A DNA stretch of 40,633 nucleotides from DATLAN01 sp035527455 (GCA_035527455.1 DATLAN010000339.1:1-40633), one strand, 5' to 3'; shown: positions 24,524 through 33,865, counted from the stretch's first letter. Numbers and translations: made by a program. Notes: generated from the letters alone by a model not told the origin.

Positions 24524-25309
24524 CTACGGGAAGCGGAACAACCGTCGGGCGTTGGCCGTGGTTTGGGCGGAGAGTTCTTCGAGGGTCACGCCTCGCAACT
24601 CGGCCAGACACTCGGCCGTGTGGACGACCCAGGCCGGCTCGTTCCGCCGCTGTTTGCCCCGCAGCGGGTGCGGCACCAGGTAGGGGCTGTCGGTCTCGAT
24701 CAGCAAGCGGTCGTCGGGAATCGAGGCGGCGACCTGCCGCAGCGGCTGGAACTTCTTGTTGCGGTAGGTGACCATGCCGGCGAAACTGACATCGAGCCCC
24801 AATTCCAGGCACTGCGCCGCGAAGGCCGCGTCGCCGCTGAAGGCGTGCAGGACTCCCCGCAGCGGGCCGCGGCCGACCGCCTCGCGAAGCATCGCCAGCA
24901 CCTCGGCCTCCGCCTCGCGACAGTGAATCACCACCGGCAGGTCGTGCCGCCGGGCGAGCCGGAGATGCCGGTCGAAATAGTCCCGCTGGACATCCAGCGG
25001 CGTGAAGTCCCAGTGGCGATCCAGGCCCGTCTCGCCCAGGGCCACCACCCGGGGATGATCGACCATGGCCACGATCCGGTCCCAATCGTCCGGGGCCGCC
25101 TCGGCGGCACAGTTCGGTTGGATGCCCACCGCGGCGAAGATCTCCGGATGCGTCTCGGCCAGTTCAAGCGTCGCCCGGCTCGAAGCGGCCGAGATGCCGA
25201 CCGAGAGCATCGCTTCTCCACCGGCCCGGCGAAAACGGTCCACCACGTCGTCGCGGTCGGCGTCGAACTCTTCCTGATCGAGGTGTACGTGCGTGTCGAT
25301 GTAGGACAT
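24524..25309 (-). CDS. tatD: TatD-family metal-dependent DNase
   Basis: 261 residues. All metal ligands of the TatD amidohydrolase fold are present: DTHVHLD (His7, His9), ALGETGLD, VIHCREAEAEVL, GVLHAFSGD and IETDSPYLVP, with the usual ending TTANARRLFRFP. TatD enzymes are 3'-5' exonucleases or deoxyribonucleases acting in DNA repair and apoptosis-like degradation; despite the name they are not part of the Tat translocase. The 3' end abuts the truncated secreted-protein fragment on the other strand. Immediately upstream are four 7-base GAATTAG tandem units. Confidence 0.92.
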   Translation of the reverse strand: MSYIDTHVHLDQEEFDADRDDVVDRFRRAGGEAMLSVGISAASSRATLELAETHPEIFAAVGIQPNCAAEAAPDDWDRIVAMVDHPRVVALGETGLDRHWDFTPLDVQRDYFDRHLRLARRHDLPVVIHCREAEAEVLAMLREAVGRGPLRGVLHAFSGDAAFAAQCLELGLDVSFAGMVTYRNKKFQPLRQVAASIPDDRLLIETDSPYLVPHPLRGKQRRNEPAWVVHTAECLAELRGVTLEELSAQTTANARRLFRFP

Positions 25310-25327
25310 GGGGGAAGTATGAATGAT

Positions 25328-25355
25328 GAATTAGGAATTAGGAATTAGGAATCAG
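25328..25355. repeat. 7-base tandem repeat, four units
   Basis: GAATTAG is repeated three times and followed by GAATCAG. It lies 18 bases upstream of the tatD start. It is AT-rich in a GC-rich region and could slip in length. Confidence 0.85.
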
Positions 25356-25412
25356 GAACGATCGACCACCGAATCAGCCGCTTGCGGCTTCGCATACAAC
25401 ATCGCTGGGGAC

Positions 25413-28400
25413 TCACCGCCTCACCGGCAGCAATCGAATCTCCCGCAGATCCAACAGCACGCCCTCGAACCGATCGCCCGGCTTGAATGTGGCCTGTTGC
25501 CGTCCCGCGGGCAGTTCGATCCGGCCGATTTTCGTGCTTTGGAAGGTCTTCCAGGATCCGGTCTTGGCGACCGCCCCGATGAGCCGTGGTTCTCCGATCC
25601 GCAGTTCGAACGGCTTGCCGGCGCTGAAATCGCCAACCGACCACTCGAGGTAGGCGTCGTAGAATCCGGCCCGGCCGACCTCTACGTCCCACTCGATCCA
25701 GTCGGCCGCGGTCATCCAGCCGAACGCTTTCTCGTCGGTCAGGTACTCGATCCGCGGGCCGATGCCCACGCCCGACTGCGCCGCCAGCCGGAGCGAACCA
25801 TCGGCTTGGGGCTTGATCGGTTCGAGGCGTGCGGGGCCCGGTTTCTGCGGCGGTGCGGTTCGGCCCGGCGGCACGGGGATCAATCGGACGGCCAGCAGAT
25901 CGATCAGTGCCCCGGAGATCGGCCCGTCGCTGCGGAAGCCGAATTGGTGGTCGCCCGGCTGCAACTCGACCTGGCCGAACTCTGCGCGGCGATAATGGTC
26001 CCAAGTTCCCGTACCCGGCACCTTGCCCGGCAAGGTCTGGCCGGCGACGCGGACCAGGAATCCGTTTCCGGCCGCTTCGTCGCCGCAGGCCCACTCGAGC
26101 CAGACCTCGAACGTCCCGCCGCGCGTGATCTCGATCGGCCAGAGCGCGTACGCGTCTTCGCCGTACCACAGGCCGAGGTTGCCGTACTTCGGCTCCAGCG
26201 CGATCCGCGAGCCGTAGATTTCCGCACCGACGGCGTCCAACCGCAAGGAGCCGTCGTCGGCCTGCGAGGCGGCCCGGGGGTCGTTGCCGGGAAACTGCCG
26301 GCGGGTGGGCTTCCCCTGGCCGAGGAAAGCGAACAGGTTGGCCATCTTCCGCGGATCGAGCTTTCCATCCAGACCCTCCGGCATGTGCGAGCGGCCCACG
26401 TCGACGAGTTCCTCGATGTCCTTGCGGAGGATCACCCGCTCCTTGCCGGCGGCGTCGACCAGCAGGATGCTGTTGCTGGTCTCGTCGAGCAGCATGCCTT
26501 CGTACTGCCGGCCGTCGGAGGTTACGGCGACGTATTCCCGAAAACGATTCAAGAAAGCGCGGTTGGGATCGAGCACGGCAACCAGCAGGTTCTGGGGCGA
26601 ACGGTCGATCAGCGTGCGGATGTCGGGTCCGATGCGGGTGCCCACCTCGTCGATCCGGTGACAGGTGGAACAGGTCGCCTCGACGAAGATCTCTTTGCCG
26701 CGCCGCGGATCGCCGGCCGTCTCGACCACGGGTCCGAACTTCTTCAGCGCGGCCTGCAACTCGGCGTCGGTTCGGCCGCCGAGCATCTTTTCGGCCCGAA
26801 CGCGGATCGGCTCGAACTGTCCGGCGGTCGCGCCCGGATCGGCCTCCACCGCGTCGTAGAGTTTCAGCAGCTTGTGCAACAGTTGGGCCCGCGCGGTCGC
26901 ATGGCGGGGATCGTCTTGCACCTGGGCGATCATCTGCTGGACGTGACCGACGGCGGAACTCATCACCGCGGCGGTCATGAAGGGATCGTCGGCCGCGGTG
27001 ACTGCCATTTTCCCCAAGGCCCGGCCGGCCCGGGCGTCTTTCCACTCGCCCAGCGTGTAGGCCAATTGCAGCCGTACCTGCGCGTCCGTGTCGTCGAGGA
27101 GTTTCAACAGGGCCTCGCCCAGTGCGGGGCTCGTACCCAGCAGCGTTTCGCTCAACCGCACGGCGTGGCGTCGTACGCCGGGATGTTCGTCGGCCAACAC
27201 CCGGGCGAGGATCTCCGCCCGCAGCGTGCCCAGCCCGTCGAGCGTACACAGCGCGTGCAGTCGGGCGGTTACTCGCTTGCTCTGGACGGCCATCTCCTCC
27301 AGCGGTTCGACGGCCGCCGTGTCCGCCCGCCACAAGAGCATCTGCTGGGCCATATCGCGTTGCCAGCCGTTGGGGCTGTCCAACGCCGCGACCAGGCCGG
27401 CCGTATCGAGCCGGTCGAGCCGGGGGATGGGCCGCGGACGCTTTCCCACGGGAAAGATGCGATAAATGCGGCCGTACGGGTGCCCCTTGCGAAGATCGAG
27501 CGTTTTCTCCAGGCGGTCGTCGATCCATTCGGGGTGTTCGATCACGAAGCGGTACATGTCGACCACCCACAACGCCCCGTCGGGCCCGGTTCGCAACGTC
27601 GCGGGGCGAAACCAGGGATCGGCCGAAGCGAGGAACTCGGACTGGCGCTCGTCGGGGGCCCGCTCGCCGCGGAACGTGAGGCCGCGCGGCGTGAGGATCA
27701 TCCGGTGGATCACGTTGTAGACCGAGTCGTCGACGAAGAGGTTCCCGGCAAAGGCCGGCCCGAACAACTCGTCGCGGTAAACCATCACGCCGCCGATCGA
27801 GGTCCAGCGGCCGGGCTGGCCCTCGGCGGGAGTCGGCTGGTCGTAGAAACAATGAGTGACCACGCGCCCGCCGGGATAGGCGTCGCGCGAGGAAGTCAGA
27901 TCGACGCGACCGGGCGGGGCCGCGATGTGCGGATTCCGCCGCAGGCGATCATCGGCCAACACGTAATGCCAGCCGGGATTGTTGTTGTTGCAGCCGAACC
28001 AGTTGCCCCAGTCGTCGCGGTTGCGGCCGAACTGGGTGCGGCCGGTCGCCGTGTCGAACAGCCCCTCGTCGGGCCGGAAACGGACGTCGCGTCCGCCGAT
28101 GTCGGTTTCCTTGCCAGTCTTCATCGAGCGGACGATGCCGTTGCTGTCCCCGTTGGCGGCATAAATCCAGTTGTCCAGGCCCCAGCGGGGGTGATTCACG
28201 CGATGCTGCTGGTTGCCCTCGCTGAAGCCTTGAAAGAGCGTTTTGCGGAGATCGGCCCGGCCGTCGCCGTCGGTGTCTTCGGCGTAGAAGATTTCCGGGG
28301 CGGCCGTGACAATCACCCCCTTTCGCCACGGCATCACGCCCGAGGGGAAATTGACCGGCTCCAGGAAGACCGTCGACTTGTCGTAGCGTCCGTCGCCGTC

Positions 28401-30497
28401 GGTGTCTTCCAGGCAGCGAACCCGCCCGCCGGGCACGCCGACCTTTTCCGGCAGCCCGAGGTGCCCGTCTTCGTCCATCCCCATCGGGTAATCGGCCATC
28501 TCGACGACCCACGCCTTGCCATCGGGTCCCCAGGCGACGTCGATCGGGTCGGCCACCAGCGGCTCGGCGGCCATCAACTCGACCTGGAACCCCGGCCGCG
28601 GCAGCATCGACCGCAGCGAACTCTCCGGCGACCGCGGGGGCGGCTGGTGATCCGCGTCGAGCAACTGCGTGTAGTGCCGGCCGTCGATGTGCCCGGGAAG
28701 GTTCCCGCCCGTCTCTTCGTTCTGCACCCACATGTGCCGATGCTTGAACCAGGCGCCGTTGTTGGTGCCGTCGGCGCGGACGATCATCGGCAGTTCGTCC
28801 TTCGGGTCCTTTTCGCCGCGGTTGCCTTCGAGGATCGCCGGCGACCAGCCTTCTTCCATCGAGGCGAACAGGTGCAGCGAGTAGCGCTGGGCGTTGGAAA
28901 AGACCAGGTCGAGCCGACCGTCTTCGTCGATATCGACGAATCGCAACCCGGCATCGCGGCCCTGGGCATCCAGCGGCGTGACGCCCTCGGGCAGCGGCGC
29001 GGCGGGCAGGAACGTATCCCGCTCGGACGACCATCGGCACAGCATGTACCCGGTTCGATCGCGGTAGATGACCTCGCCGGTCCCGTCGCCGTCCACGTCG
29101 AGAATTCGCAGGATTCGATACGGCCGATTGTCCGTGCCGGAAGGATCGGTGCCGGAGGGGGCGCCGGGGTTCGGATTCCGCGTGGCCCAACGGTTGCCCT
29201 GGAAATGCCAGGCGACGCCGTTGGGTTTCAGGAAGCTGGCCGTTCCATCCGGCCGGAGCACGCCGAAGCGGATGCCCAGATCGTCGCGTCGCGAGTCGCC
29301 GCGGGCATCGACGATCTTCACGGGGAAATGGCCGGTGATCCATTGGCCCTCTTGCGGCACCCAGCGCCGTGTTTCTTGCGTGGTTTGGTTGCCGATGACC
29401 GCGTCCATGTGGCCGTCGTTGTCCAGATCGAGCACGCGGACGCCGTTGTCCCCTCCGTCGGCCGCCCGCAACGGATGACCGCCCAAGAGATTGTTCGTCA
29501 ACCGGTCGTACACTTCGCGGAACGTGAGAAACTTGACCTTCTTGCCGTGCTTCTCTACCGCATAGTCGATCATCTCGACCACCTGGTCGTTGCGGATCCA
29601 GCCGTGCGTGTGGAAGCAGAGCGAGAAGATGCCCCGCTTGATCACCGTCGCATCGACCGCCGCCTTCAAATCGCGGACCGTCGTCGGGCTGCAGACGCCG
29701 TTGAGGTGTTGGGCGTTCCAGTCGCTGGGCATCAGGCAGGGGATCTGCCAGCAGAACCGGCCGATCACGTAAGGATACGGATAGTCCTCGATCAGGTTCG
29801 CCATGATCCGATCCTTCGGCACGTACTTGCGGAACCGTTCCGTCGAGTCCGGCTCGAGAACCAACTCCCGGGGCAGCTCGGGATCGTCGGCCGTATAGAC
29901 CATGAACACCGACGAATCGATCGACAGGAAATTGCCTTGCCCGGTCCGGCGGTTGAAGATCTCGGTGAAGAACCGCGGGCTGAGGGAACTCATCGAGTCG
30001 CAACACGGCATCCGATACGCCACCGGCCGGTTATTGGGGATCGCGGACATCAGATCGACCGACTGGTCGTACGTCTGTTTGGCGGCGGCCAGATCGTTTC
30101 CCTGCAAGCAGGGACAAGGGTGGCTCCACGTATGGGCCTCCAGACTCAGCCCCTCATCGAGCCACGTCTGCAACTGCGGGTCCTTAGGATCTACCTGATT
30201 GGTCATCAGGCTGACCGGTGCCCGGCCGTCGATTTCCTTCGAACGTTCGAGGATCGGCCGCAGGTAGGCTTCGTGACGTGCCGGGTCGCGGAGATCGTCG
30301 TTGGCCAGCACGATCACGGCTTCTACGCCCGGCTCGCCGACCCACTGCGGCGTGATCAGTTTGGCCGTATTGCGCCCGACGTAGTACGGATCGCAGGGTT
30401 CGTCGAGGTACGCCAGCCGATTGCCGTCGTCGGCGAATACTTCAACACCGATGAAAAGCAGGAATACGAGCGAGCAGAACGGTTTGGCCGGTTTCAT
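25413..30497 (-). CDS. Giant secreted fusion: polysaccharide deacetylase, VCBS, PVC haem-binding dehydrogenase, HEAT, cytochrome c, CBM-like modules
   Basis: 1694 residues. A signal (FCSLVFLLFIGVEVFA) is followed by a NodB-like deacetylase (about 45-350) with VIVLANDDLRD, HTWSH (His122, His126) and YRMPCCDS. VCBS-like loops run to about 610 (LDLDNDGHMDAV, LDVDGDGTGEV, VDIDEDGRLDL). From about 631 comes the TIGR02604 PVC dehydrogenase: PGFQVELMAAEP, DVAWGPDGKAWVVEM, FAGNLFVDDSVYNVIHR, GPDGALWVVDMYR. HEAT-like helices precede a TIGR02603 cytochrome c with CSTCH near residue 1278 and a distal MPEGLDG. Two beta modules at about 1410-1560 and 1575-1690 resemble carbohydrate-binding modules. It probably deacetylates and oxidises an extracellular polysaccharide. 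The YVTN gene lies 15 bases upstream. Confidence 0.87.
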   Translation of the reverse strand: MKPAKPFCSLVFLLFIGVEVFADDGNRLAYLDEPCDPYYVGRNTAKLITPQWVGEPGVEAVIVLANDDLRDPARHEAYLRPILERSKEIDGRAPVSLMTNQVDPKDPQLQTWLDEGLSLEAHTWSHPCPCLQGNDLAAAKQTYDQSVDLMSAIPNNRPVAYRMPCCDSMSSLSPRFFTEIFNRRTGQGNFLSIDSSVFMVYTADDPELPRELVLEPDSTERFRKYVPKDRIMANLIEDYPYPYVIGRFCWQIPCLMPSDWNAQHLNGVCSPTTVRDLKAAVDATVIKRGIFSLCFHTHGWIRNDQVVEMIDYAVEKHGKKVKFLTFREVYDRLTNNLLGGHPLRAADGGDNGVRVLDLDNDGHMDAVIGNQTTQETRRWVPQEGQWITGHFPVKIVDARGDSRRDDLGIRFGVLRPDGTASFLKPNGVAWHFQGNRWATRNPNPGAPSGTDPSGTDNRPYRILRILDVDGDGTGEVIYRDRTGYMLCRWSSERDTFLPAAPLPEGVTPLDAQGRDAGLRFVDIDEDGRLDLVFSNAQRYSLHLFASMEEGWSPAILEGNRGEKDPKDELPMIVRADGTNNGAWFKHRHMWVQNEETGGNLPGHIDGRHYTQLLDADHQPPPRSPESSLRSMLPRPGFQVELMAAEPLVADPIDVAWGPDGKAWVVEMADYPMGMDEDGHLGLPEKVGVPGGRVRCLEDTDGDGRYDKSTVFLEPVNFPSGVMPWRKGVIVTAAPEIFYAEDTDGDGRADLRKTLFQGFSEGNQQHRVNHPRWGLDNWIYAANGDSNGIVRSMKTGKETDIGGRDVRFRPDEGLFDTATGRTQFGRNRDDWGNWFGCNNNNPGWHYVLADDRLRRNPHIAAPPGRVDLTSSRDAYPGGRVVTHCFYDQPTPAEGQPGRWTSIGGVMVYRDELFGPAFAGNLFVDDSVYNVIHRMILTPRGLTFRGERAPDERQSEFLASADPWFRPATLRTGPDGALWVVDMYRFVIEHPEWIDDRLEKTLDLRKGHPYGRIYRIFPVGKRPRPIPRLDRLDTAGLVAALDSPNGWQRDMAQQMLLWRADTAAVEPLEEMAVQSKRVTARLHALCTLDGLGTLRAEILARVLADEHPGVRRHAVRLSETLLGTSPALGEALLKLLDDTDAQVRLQLAYTLGEWKDARAGRALGKMAVTAADDPFMTAAVMSSAVGHVQQMIAQVQDDPRHATARAQLLHKLLKLYDAVEADPGATAGQFEPIRVRAEKMLGGRTDAELQAALKKFGPVVETAGDPRRGKEIFVEATCSTCHRIDEVGTRIGPDIRTLIDRSPQNLLVAVLDPNRAFLNRFREYVAVTSDGRQYEGMLLDETSNSILLVDAAGKERVILRKDIEELVDVGRSHMPEGLDGKLDPRKMANLFAFLGQGKPTRRQFPGNDPRAASQADDGSLRLDAVGAEIYGSRIALEPKYGNLGLWYGEDAYALWPIEITRGGTFEVWLEWACGDEAAGNGFLVRVAGQTLPGKVPGTGTWDHYRRAEFGQVELQPGDHQFGFRSDGPISGALIDLLAVRLIPVPPGRTAPPQKPGPARLEPIKPQADGSLRLAAQSGVGIGPRIEYLTDEKAFGWMTAADWIEWDVEVGRAGFYDAYLEWSVGDFSAGKPFELRIGEPRLIGAVAKTGSWKTFQSTKIGRIELPAGRQQATFKPGDRFEGVLLDLREIRLLPVRR

Positions 30498-30512
30498 TCC
30501 AAGATTCCTCTC

Positions 30513-31637
30513 CTATTTGCCCAACACGGAGGTCACGCGGCCCAGGCCCATCTGTTGGCCCACGCGGATCGGATCGCCGTCGCGCAGGTGGATCTCGATG
30601 AACTTCGAACTGATCACGCGCTCGCCTCGGGCGTCGGTCAGCGTGCCGATGATCTTCTTCGTCTTCGGGTCGATCACGTCGCCCGTGTCGGGATAGGCGA
30701 AGCGCCCGTCCATGCTGAAGGTGATCCAGCCGTGCGTCTTGGCGCTGGTGTCGATGTGTTGCTTGAATACCGGCGGCATGACCGTCGCGTCGAACACGTG
30801 AAGCTGCATCTTGTCCTGGTCGACCACCCAGACCTCGGTCTCGTCGGGCGTCAGTCCGATGCCGTGGCAGCGGCGCCGCTGGTCCTCGAGGCCGGGAACC
30901 AGGACCGTGTGGAGCTTCTCGCCCGTCACCAGATCGGCGACCTCGAACCCGACGATGTGATCGACGTTCGCGAAGCTGAGCGTCTGGCGGCCGTTGATCG
31001 TATGGGGCCAGATCATGGCCATGTACGGCCCCACGCGCCGGACGATCTCGTCGGTCCGCGTATCGACCACCGTGAGGAAGCTGTACTTCGTCGAGGCGCA
31101 GTAGGCCCGCGTGCCGTCGAGGCTCATCACCGTGTTGTGGCAGCCGCCGGCGTCGGCGAGGTTAATCTTGGTAATCAGTTCGCCGGTGGCCGCATCGACG
31201 ACCTTGTTGTAAGCGTCGCTGCTCCACCAGCCCGAGGGCACGTAGAGCTTCTTGCCGTCCGGCGTGATCTGAATCCGGTCGCACCCGCCCTCGTCCTTGG
31301 GATAGACGTTCTCCCAGAGCTTCTTCTCGGTGCGAAGATCGATGCAGGCGAGCTTGGTGTTTCCGTGGGCGTAGTAGAGTTTGTCGGTGACCGGGCTGGC
31401 GCAGACGCCCCGCGTGCCGCCCATGTCGGGGATGTCGATCGCCCGGACGAACTTGTGATCGTTCTCGATGTCGAAGATGTAGATCCCGTGGCCCTTGCTC
31501 CCACCGGCACCGTCGGGAACGGTGACGTAGAGCAGGTGCTGCTCGTCCGCCATCGCCGTCGAGGCGAACACGGCAGCACCGAGTAGCAGTCCGGCCAGAA
31601 ACATTCGGGACAAGATTCGTGGAAGGGTCGCGTTCAT
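30513..31637 (-). CDS. Secreted YVTN beta-propeller protein
   Basis: 374 residues from the ATG at 31637, which is preceded by GGAG and starts a Sec signal (FLAGLLLGAAVFASTAMA). A longer frame to 31772 runs into the repeat at 31681-31767 and was rejected. The mature part is a YVTN-type propeller: GIYIFDIENDHKFVRAI, GVCASPVTDKLYYAHG, QITPDGKKLYVPSGWW, TVMSLDGTRAYCAST and GLTPDETEVWVVDQD. Such propellers form the beta subunits of quinoprotein dehydrogenases and similar electron-transfer proteins. It precedes the giant fusion gene by 15 bases and follows the di-haem gene, so a shared extracellular redox complex is likely. Confidence 0.85.
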   Translation of the reverse strand: MNATLPRILSRMFLAGLLLGAAVFASTAMADEQHLLYVTVPDGAGGSKGHGIYIFDIENDHKFVRAIDIPDMGGTRGVCASPVTDKLYYAHGNTKLACIDLRTEKKLWENVYPKDEGGCDRIQITPDGKKLYVPSGWWSSDAYNKVVDAATGELITKINLADAGGCHNTVMSLDGTRAYCASTKYSFLTVVDTRTDEIVRRVGPYMAMIWPHTINGRQTLSFANVDHIVGFEVADLVTGEKLHTVLVPGLEDQRRRCHGIGLTPDETEVWVVDQDKMQLHVFDATVMPPVFKQHIDTSAKTHGWITFSMDGRFAYPDTGDVIDPKTKKIIGTLTDARGERVISSKFIEIHLRDGDPIRVGQQMGLGRVTSVLGK

Positions 31638-31680
31638 GGTTGGTTCTCCGGGGTTCGTGAGGAACGGATGTCGAATCGCG

Positions 31681-31767
31681 TCGAAAAAGGGGACAGGCAC
31701 CGGGCCGGCGTACATTCTTGGTGACTTCAGAACCGAAACACGGCCCGGAGCCAGTCCCCATTTTCGA
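31681..31767. repeat. Palindromic element, family H, short copy
   Basis: AAAAGGGGACAGGCACCG (within 31681-31703) and CGGAGCCAGTCCCCATTTT (31746-31764) are one inner and one middle arm of the long element at 3545-3787. The two arms are related but not identical, so the ends form an imperfect pair. It begins right after the di-haem gene stop. Confidence 0.85.
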
Positions 31768-31768
31768 C

Positions 31769-33736
31769 TCAAAGCGACCGCAAGTATTCGATCAGGGCGT
31801 TTATCTCGTCATCCGACAAGTGCGATGTCTTGCCGTGTCGCTCGTCCGGATTCATGGTAGTGAGCACTTCCCGCAGCGCGGTGGCGCGGCCGTGGTGCAG
31901 GTACGGGCCGGTTCGCCACAGCTCGACGAGCGTCGGCGTGTCGAAGCGGCCCGACTCGTCCGGAGCGGTCCCGGTGCCCACGTCGTGCATCTGCAGATCG
32001 GTGTACAGCGGCGTCGGATGGCATCGTGCGCAGCCGACCTCCGGGCTGTCGAAGATCGCTTCTCCACGGCGGGCCTCCCGGCCGAGGCGGCCATCGACCA
32101 ACCACGGGCTCCTCTCGGGCGCCAGCGACCGCAGATAGGCCTCGACGGCCCGCAGTGCGTCGGCCTCGGGCTCCTGAAACAGCAGGAACTTGAACCCGGC
32201 CGCCGCCGCGGCGGGCATGTCCGGCCGCACGCCGCGCGACATGGCCGGCGGGGTCCGGTGGGACAGGACCAGCGAACGTGTGTTTTTCGGGCTGCCGATC
32301 CCGTCGTTCATCAGGTCCCAGTTCAGCCCGTCCGCGCGGCCGTCGGGATGGCACGTCGAACAACTCAGCCATTGCTCGAAGCAGTAGTCCGCATCGTGAA
32401 AGATCGTCTCGCCGCGCCTCGCTTCGTCGGCGGGCGGCTGCGGAGCGACGGCCACGATTCCGCGGGTCTTCAGCGAGGCCGCGTCGACCAGCGCGACCGT
32501 GCCCGAGAAATACATGGCCACCGCCACTTCCCGACCGTCGGGCGAGACCGCCACGGAGCGGGGGCCGTTGCCCGGCAGATCCGCGCGAACGAACACGCCG
32601 CCGAGATAGCGTCCCTGGCCGTATTCCACCGGCAGGTTGCTGACCACCAATTCCACGCTGGTCGGATCCTCCAGGCCGATCTGCCAGGTGTCGGAGTAGC
32701 CCATCGAGCCGCGCGCCGTGCTCAACTTGTTCCCGTCGTCGCTGTTGGTGTCGGCGGTGCCCTCGGGCAACTCCTTGGCCAACAGCACGTGCAACCGGGC
32801 CAGGTCGATCTTGCCGACCTGGTGGGTGCCGGACAACGTGACCCACAGCGTCGAGCCGTCGGGCGACAGGGCCGCGCCGAACGGGTTGGCCGCCCCGCCG
32901 TTGAACCGGTCGAGCAAGACGGTGGCCCAGCGCCGCCGCTTGGGCAGATCGATCACCGTCATCGCGTTGGCGTTGATCCAGCCGTATTCGATCTGTTCGG
33001 TGGGCAGCATGGCGCGGGCCAGGTTGTGGACGACGTAGGCCCAGCGTCCGTCGCGCGAGACGGCCACGCCGCATACGTTGGTGCTGTTCGGCGGCAATCG
33101 GACGTCGGCCGCGACGCTCAGCGATCGCAGGTCGATCAGCGACACCACGGCGCTGACGGCGGGATCGGAGGCGTCGCCGGCCGGAAGCCGGTTGCCCACC
33201 ACGGCCAGGTCCTCGTCGGACGTGACCGCCAGGAAACAAGGCGTAGACGGGACTGGGATGCGACCCTTTTCCCGGCCGTCGGCCAGTTGCACCACGGAGA
33301 CCGTGTTGGCGGCGGTGTTGGCCGCCAGCAGCCAACCGCGACGCGGTGCCACCGCCAGTCCCACGGGCCGCGGTCCAACCTTCAGTCGCCGCACGATCTG
33401 GCCGGACCGATCGATCTGGGCCACGGTTCCGGCCATGGACTCGGCCACGTAGGCGAACCGCCCGTCGGCCGACCATGCCACGCCGCCGGGCTGCTCTCCG
33501 ACCTTGATGTCCCGAACCGCCCGGTCGTTTCCCCGGTCGCTTGCCTGCTCGATCATCCCCAACGACCCGGCCGTCCGATCGCTGACCGCCAGTGTCCCGT
33601 CCGGCGCAAACGCCAGATCGAATGGCGAACGATAGACCCCCAGGCCGACCTGCTCCGCGGCCGTGACGGTTGCAGACGGGCATGCGTTCATTACGAGCGT
33701 CAAGGAAGCCGTCGTCACGGCCAGCCACTTTCTCAC
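31769..33736 (-). CDS. Secreted propeller fused to di-haem cytochrome c
   Basis: 655 residues from the GTG at 33736, chosen because GAAGG lies 8 bases upstream and a Sec signal starts there (RKWLAVTTASLTLVMNA). A GTG at 33796 is the alternative. Residues about 30-430 are a YVTN-like propeller (FDLAFAPDGTLAVSDR, GGVAWSADGRFAYVAES, GVAVSRDGRWAYVVHN, SVAVSPDGREVAVAMY). The C-terminal third has two haem sites, CSTCHPDGRADGLNWDL near residue 458 and CARCHPTPL near 568, resembling MauG/cytochrome c peroxidase enzymes. It probably accepts or passes electrons outside the cytoplasm for the downstream YVTN and giant fusion proteins. The stop codon abuts the family H repeat. Confidence 0.85.
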   Translation of the reverse strand: MRKWLAVTTASLTLVMNACPSATVTAAEQVGLGVYRSPFDLAFAPDGTLAVSDRTAGSLGMIEQASDRGNDRAVRDIKVGEQPGGVAWSADGRFAYVAESMAGTVAQIDRSGQIVRRLKVGPRPVGLAVAPRRGWLLAANTAANTVSVVQLADGREKGRIPVPSTPCFLAVTSDEDLAVVGNRLPAGDASDPAVSAVVSLIDLRSLSVAADVRLPPNSTNVCGVAVSRDGRWAYVVHNLARAMLPTEQIEYGWINANAMTVIDLPKRRRWATVLLDRFNGGAANPFGAALSPDGSTLWVTLSGTHQVGKIDLARLHVLLAKELPEGTADTNSDDGNKLSTARGSMGYSDTWQIGLEDPTSVELVVSNLPVEYGQGRYLGGVFVRADLPGNGPRSVAVSPDGREVAVAMYFSGTVALVDAASLKTRGIVAVAPQPPADEARRGETIFHDADYCFEQWLSCSTCHPDGRADGLNWDLMNDGIGSPKNTRSLVLSHRTPPAMSRGVRPDMPAAAAAGFKFLLFQEPEADALRAVEAYLRSLAPERSPWLVDGRLGREARRGEAIFDSPEVGCARCHPTPLYTDLQMHDVGTGTAPDESGRFDTPTLVELWRTGPYLHHGRATALREVLTTMNPDERHGKTSHLSDDEINALIEYLRSL

Positions 33737-33865
33737 GACCACCGCCTTCGTCCGGATCTTTCTCCCCGGGTGTCGTCCTGCCAACTCGACCTCCACCCTT
33801 CAGCGGGGCAATTCTACCATATCGGGAACGCCGCTGCATCGATCCGTTCCGAACTGGCACCGCAG

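Noticed and set aside
24453..24683. Complete 76-residue secreted protein
   Set aside because: Only the signal region is independent; the rest is antisense of tatD, so it is listed as a truncated fragment.
25497..31586. 2029-codon plus-strand frame as a gene
   Set aside because: It is antisense to two genes with clear domains, crosses their junction and has no recognisable family, signal or ribosome site.
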